A DNA stretch of 64,000 nt from Adiantum capillus-veneris (taxonomy: Eukaryota > Streptophyta > Polypodiopsida > Polypodiales > Pteridaceae): the NCBI GenBank assembly GCA_014529385.2, contig CM043970.1, forward strand, positions 64,494,996 through 64,558,995, read 5' to 3'. The position numbers and the translations under genes are program-made. The stretch's first letter is position 1; each line of letters starts with the position of its first letter. The notes beneath the pieces are model-generated. The model made no database searches, was not told the origin of the DNA, and saw nothing but the letters and a program-made list of their open reading frames with translations. Shown here piece after piece: positions 63,598 through 64,000 of the stretch.

Positions 63598-64000
63598 ATG
63601 GATAGCAACCTAAGAAAGAGCCCAAGGAACGCAGCCCGACAGGTCTCCCCCACAAAGACCCAACATTCTCCCACGAAGGTATGTCACCTCTCTCTGTGTT
63701 GTGTATAGCGGACCAGTGTGTAGTAGAGTATTGAGGTGTGGATACATTGAGTAATGAGTATGGATTTATTGCTTTCAAAGATAGAAGTTACAGCCTCCTC
63801 CCAAAATCAGCCGCTTTGTTCACCCCAAGGATGTGGAGGTGCCATTAAAGGCATTCTGCACGACAAAGGAGGATTTTCACAGGGAATATGGGTTAAGTCT
63901 TGAGGGGAAAGATGTTAGGAAGTTGACAGATGCAGATGTGCCCATATCCGACTGGATAAAAGTTTTCACGTGTCTTCCAGTGAAGGAGAAAAAAGTGCCG
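63598..64000 (+). CDS. 5' end of an unrecognised spliced gene (runs off the window)
   Basis: Exon 1 is 63598-63678 (27 codons, MDSNLRKSPRNAARQ start, basic and Ser/Thr/Pro-rich like a nuclear tail), ending AAG/GTATGT, a consensus donor. After an intron of 115 bases with acceptor TTACAG, exon 2 runs from 63794 to the window end, 69 codons in phase without a stop (PPPKISRFVHPKDVEVPLKA, then LTDADVPISDWIKVF). The upstream sequence is CT-rich, as in plant leaders. I do not recognise the family; it might be a host gene or the first exons of another transposon gene. Confidence 0.5.

Overview
The window is nuclear DNA of a land plant, and nearly all of it is repeats. It has LTR retrotransposons of copia, gypsy/chromovirus and gypsy/Tat type, a decayed LINE tail, a Penelope-like fragment, split genes with GT-AG introns, and very many compound (CT)n/(CA)n microsatellites. 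I see no operons, tRNA or rRNA genes or CRISPR. The species cannot be fixed from sequence; a fern or another large-genome, early-diverging lineage is a guess.

Layout. 1-3.8 kb: 5' part of a decayed copia element on the minus strand, running off the left edge. 3.8-13.1 kb: no convincing gene; microsatellites, an old LTR copy (5.4-6.0 kb) and tandem fold-back units (10.1-10.9 kb). 13.2-25.4 kb: a tandem array of degraded fragments that on the minus strand resemble type II phosphatidylinositol 4-kinase gamma. The array is interrupted by gypsy element G1-a (15498-24230, plus strand). 25.4-34 kb: LINE 3' end, copia integrase remnant and a partial G1 LTR.

35.6-51.1 kb: a Tat-type gypsy element (T1, minus strand). 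A second G1 copy (G1-b, 36567-44144, minus strand) is nested in its integrase with a perfect 5-bp target duplication. T1 also carries a duplicated RT-RNase H segment on both sides of a Penelope-like fragment.

51.9-59.8 kb is the most interesting part: a segment of about 7.9 kb bounded by inverted repeats. It holds a small plus-strand gene candidate and a minus-strand gene model of about 14 exons. The model predicts a ParB-like domain followed by a DNA methyltransferase of the N4/N6 beta class (motif IV before motif I). This combination is familiar from bacteria and phages, not from plant transposons. Beside the right inverted repeat is a long hairpin, and a repeat family with one shared core lies on both sides of the gene. 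The copy has several lesions and is probably a pseudogene.

59.8-64 kb: microsatellites, a transposase-like gene with a Cys/His zinc-binding region cut off by a solo T1-family LTR, a partial G1 LTR, and the first two exons of an unrecognised gene leaving the right edge.

The genes do not form one pathway. The window reads as layers of mobile elements inserted into each other. The only candidates for non-mobile genes are the right-edge gene and the kinase fragments. All calls rest on reading motifs by eye; no database search was run.
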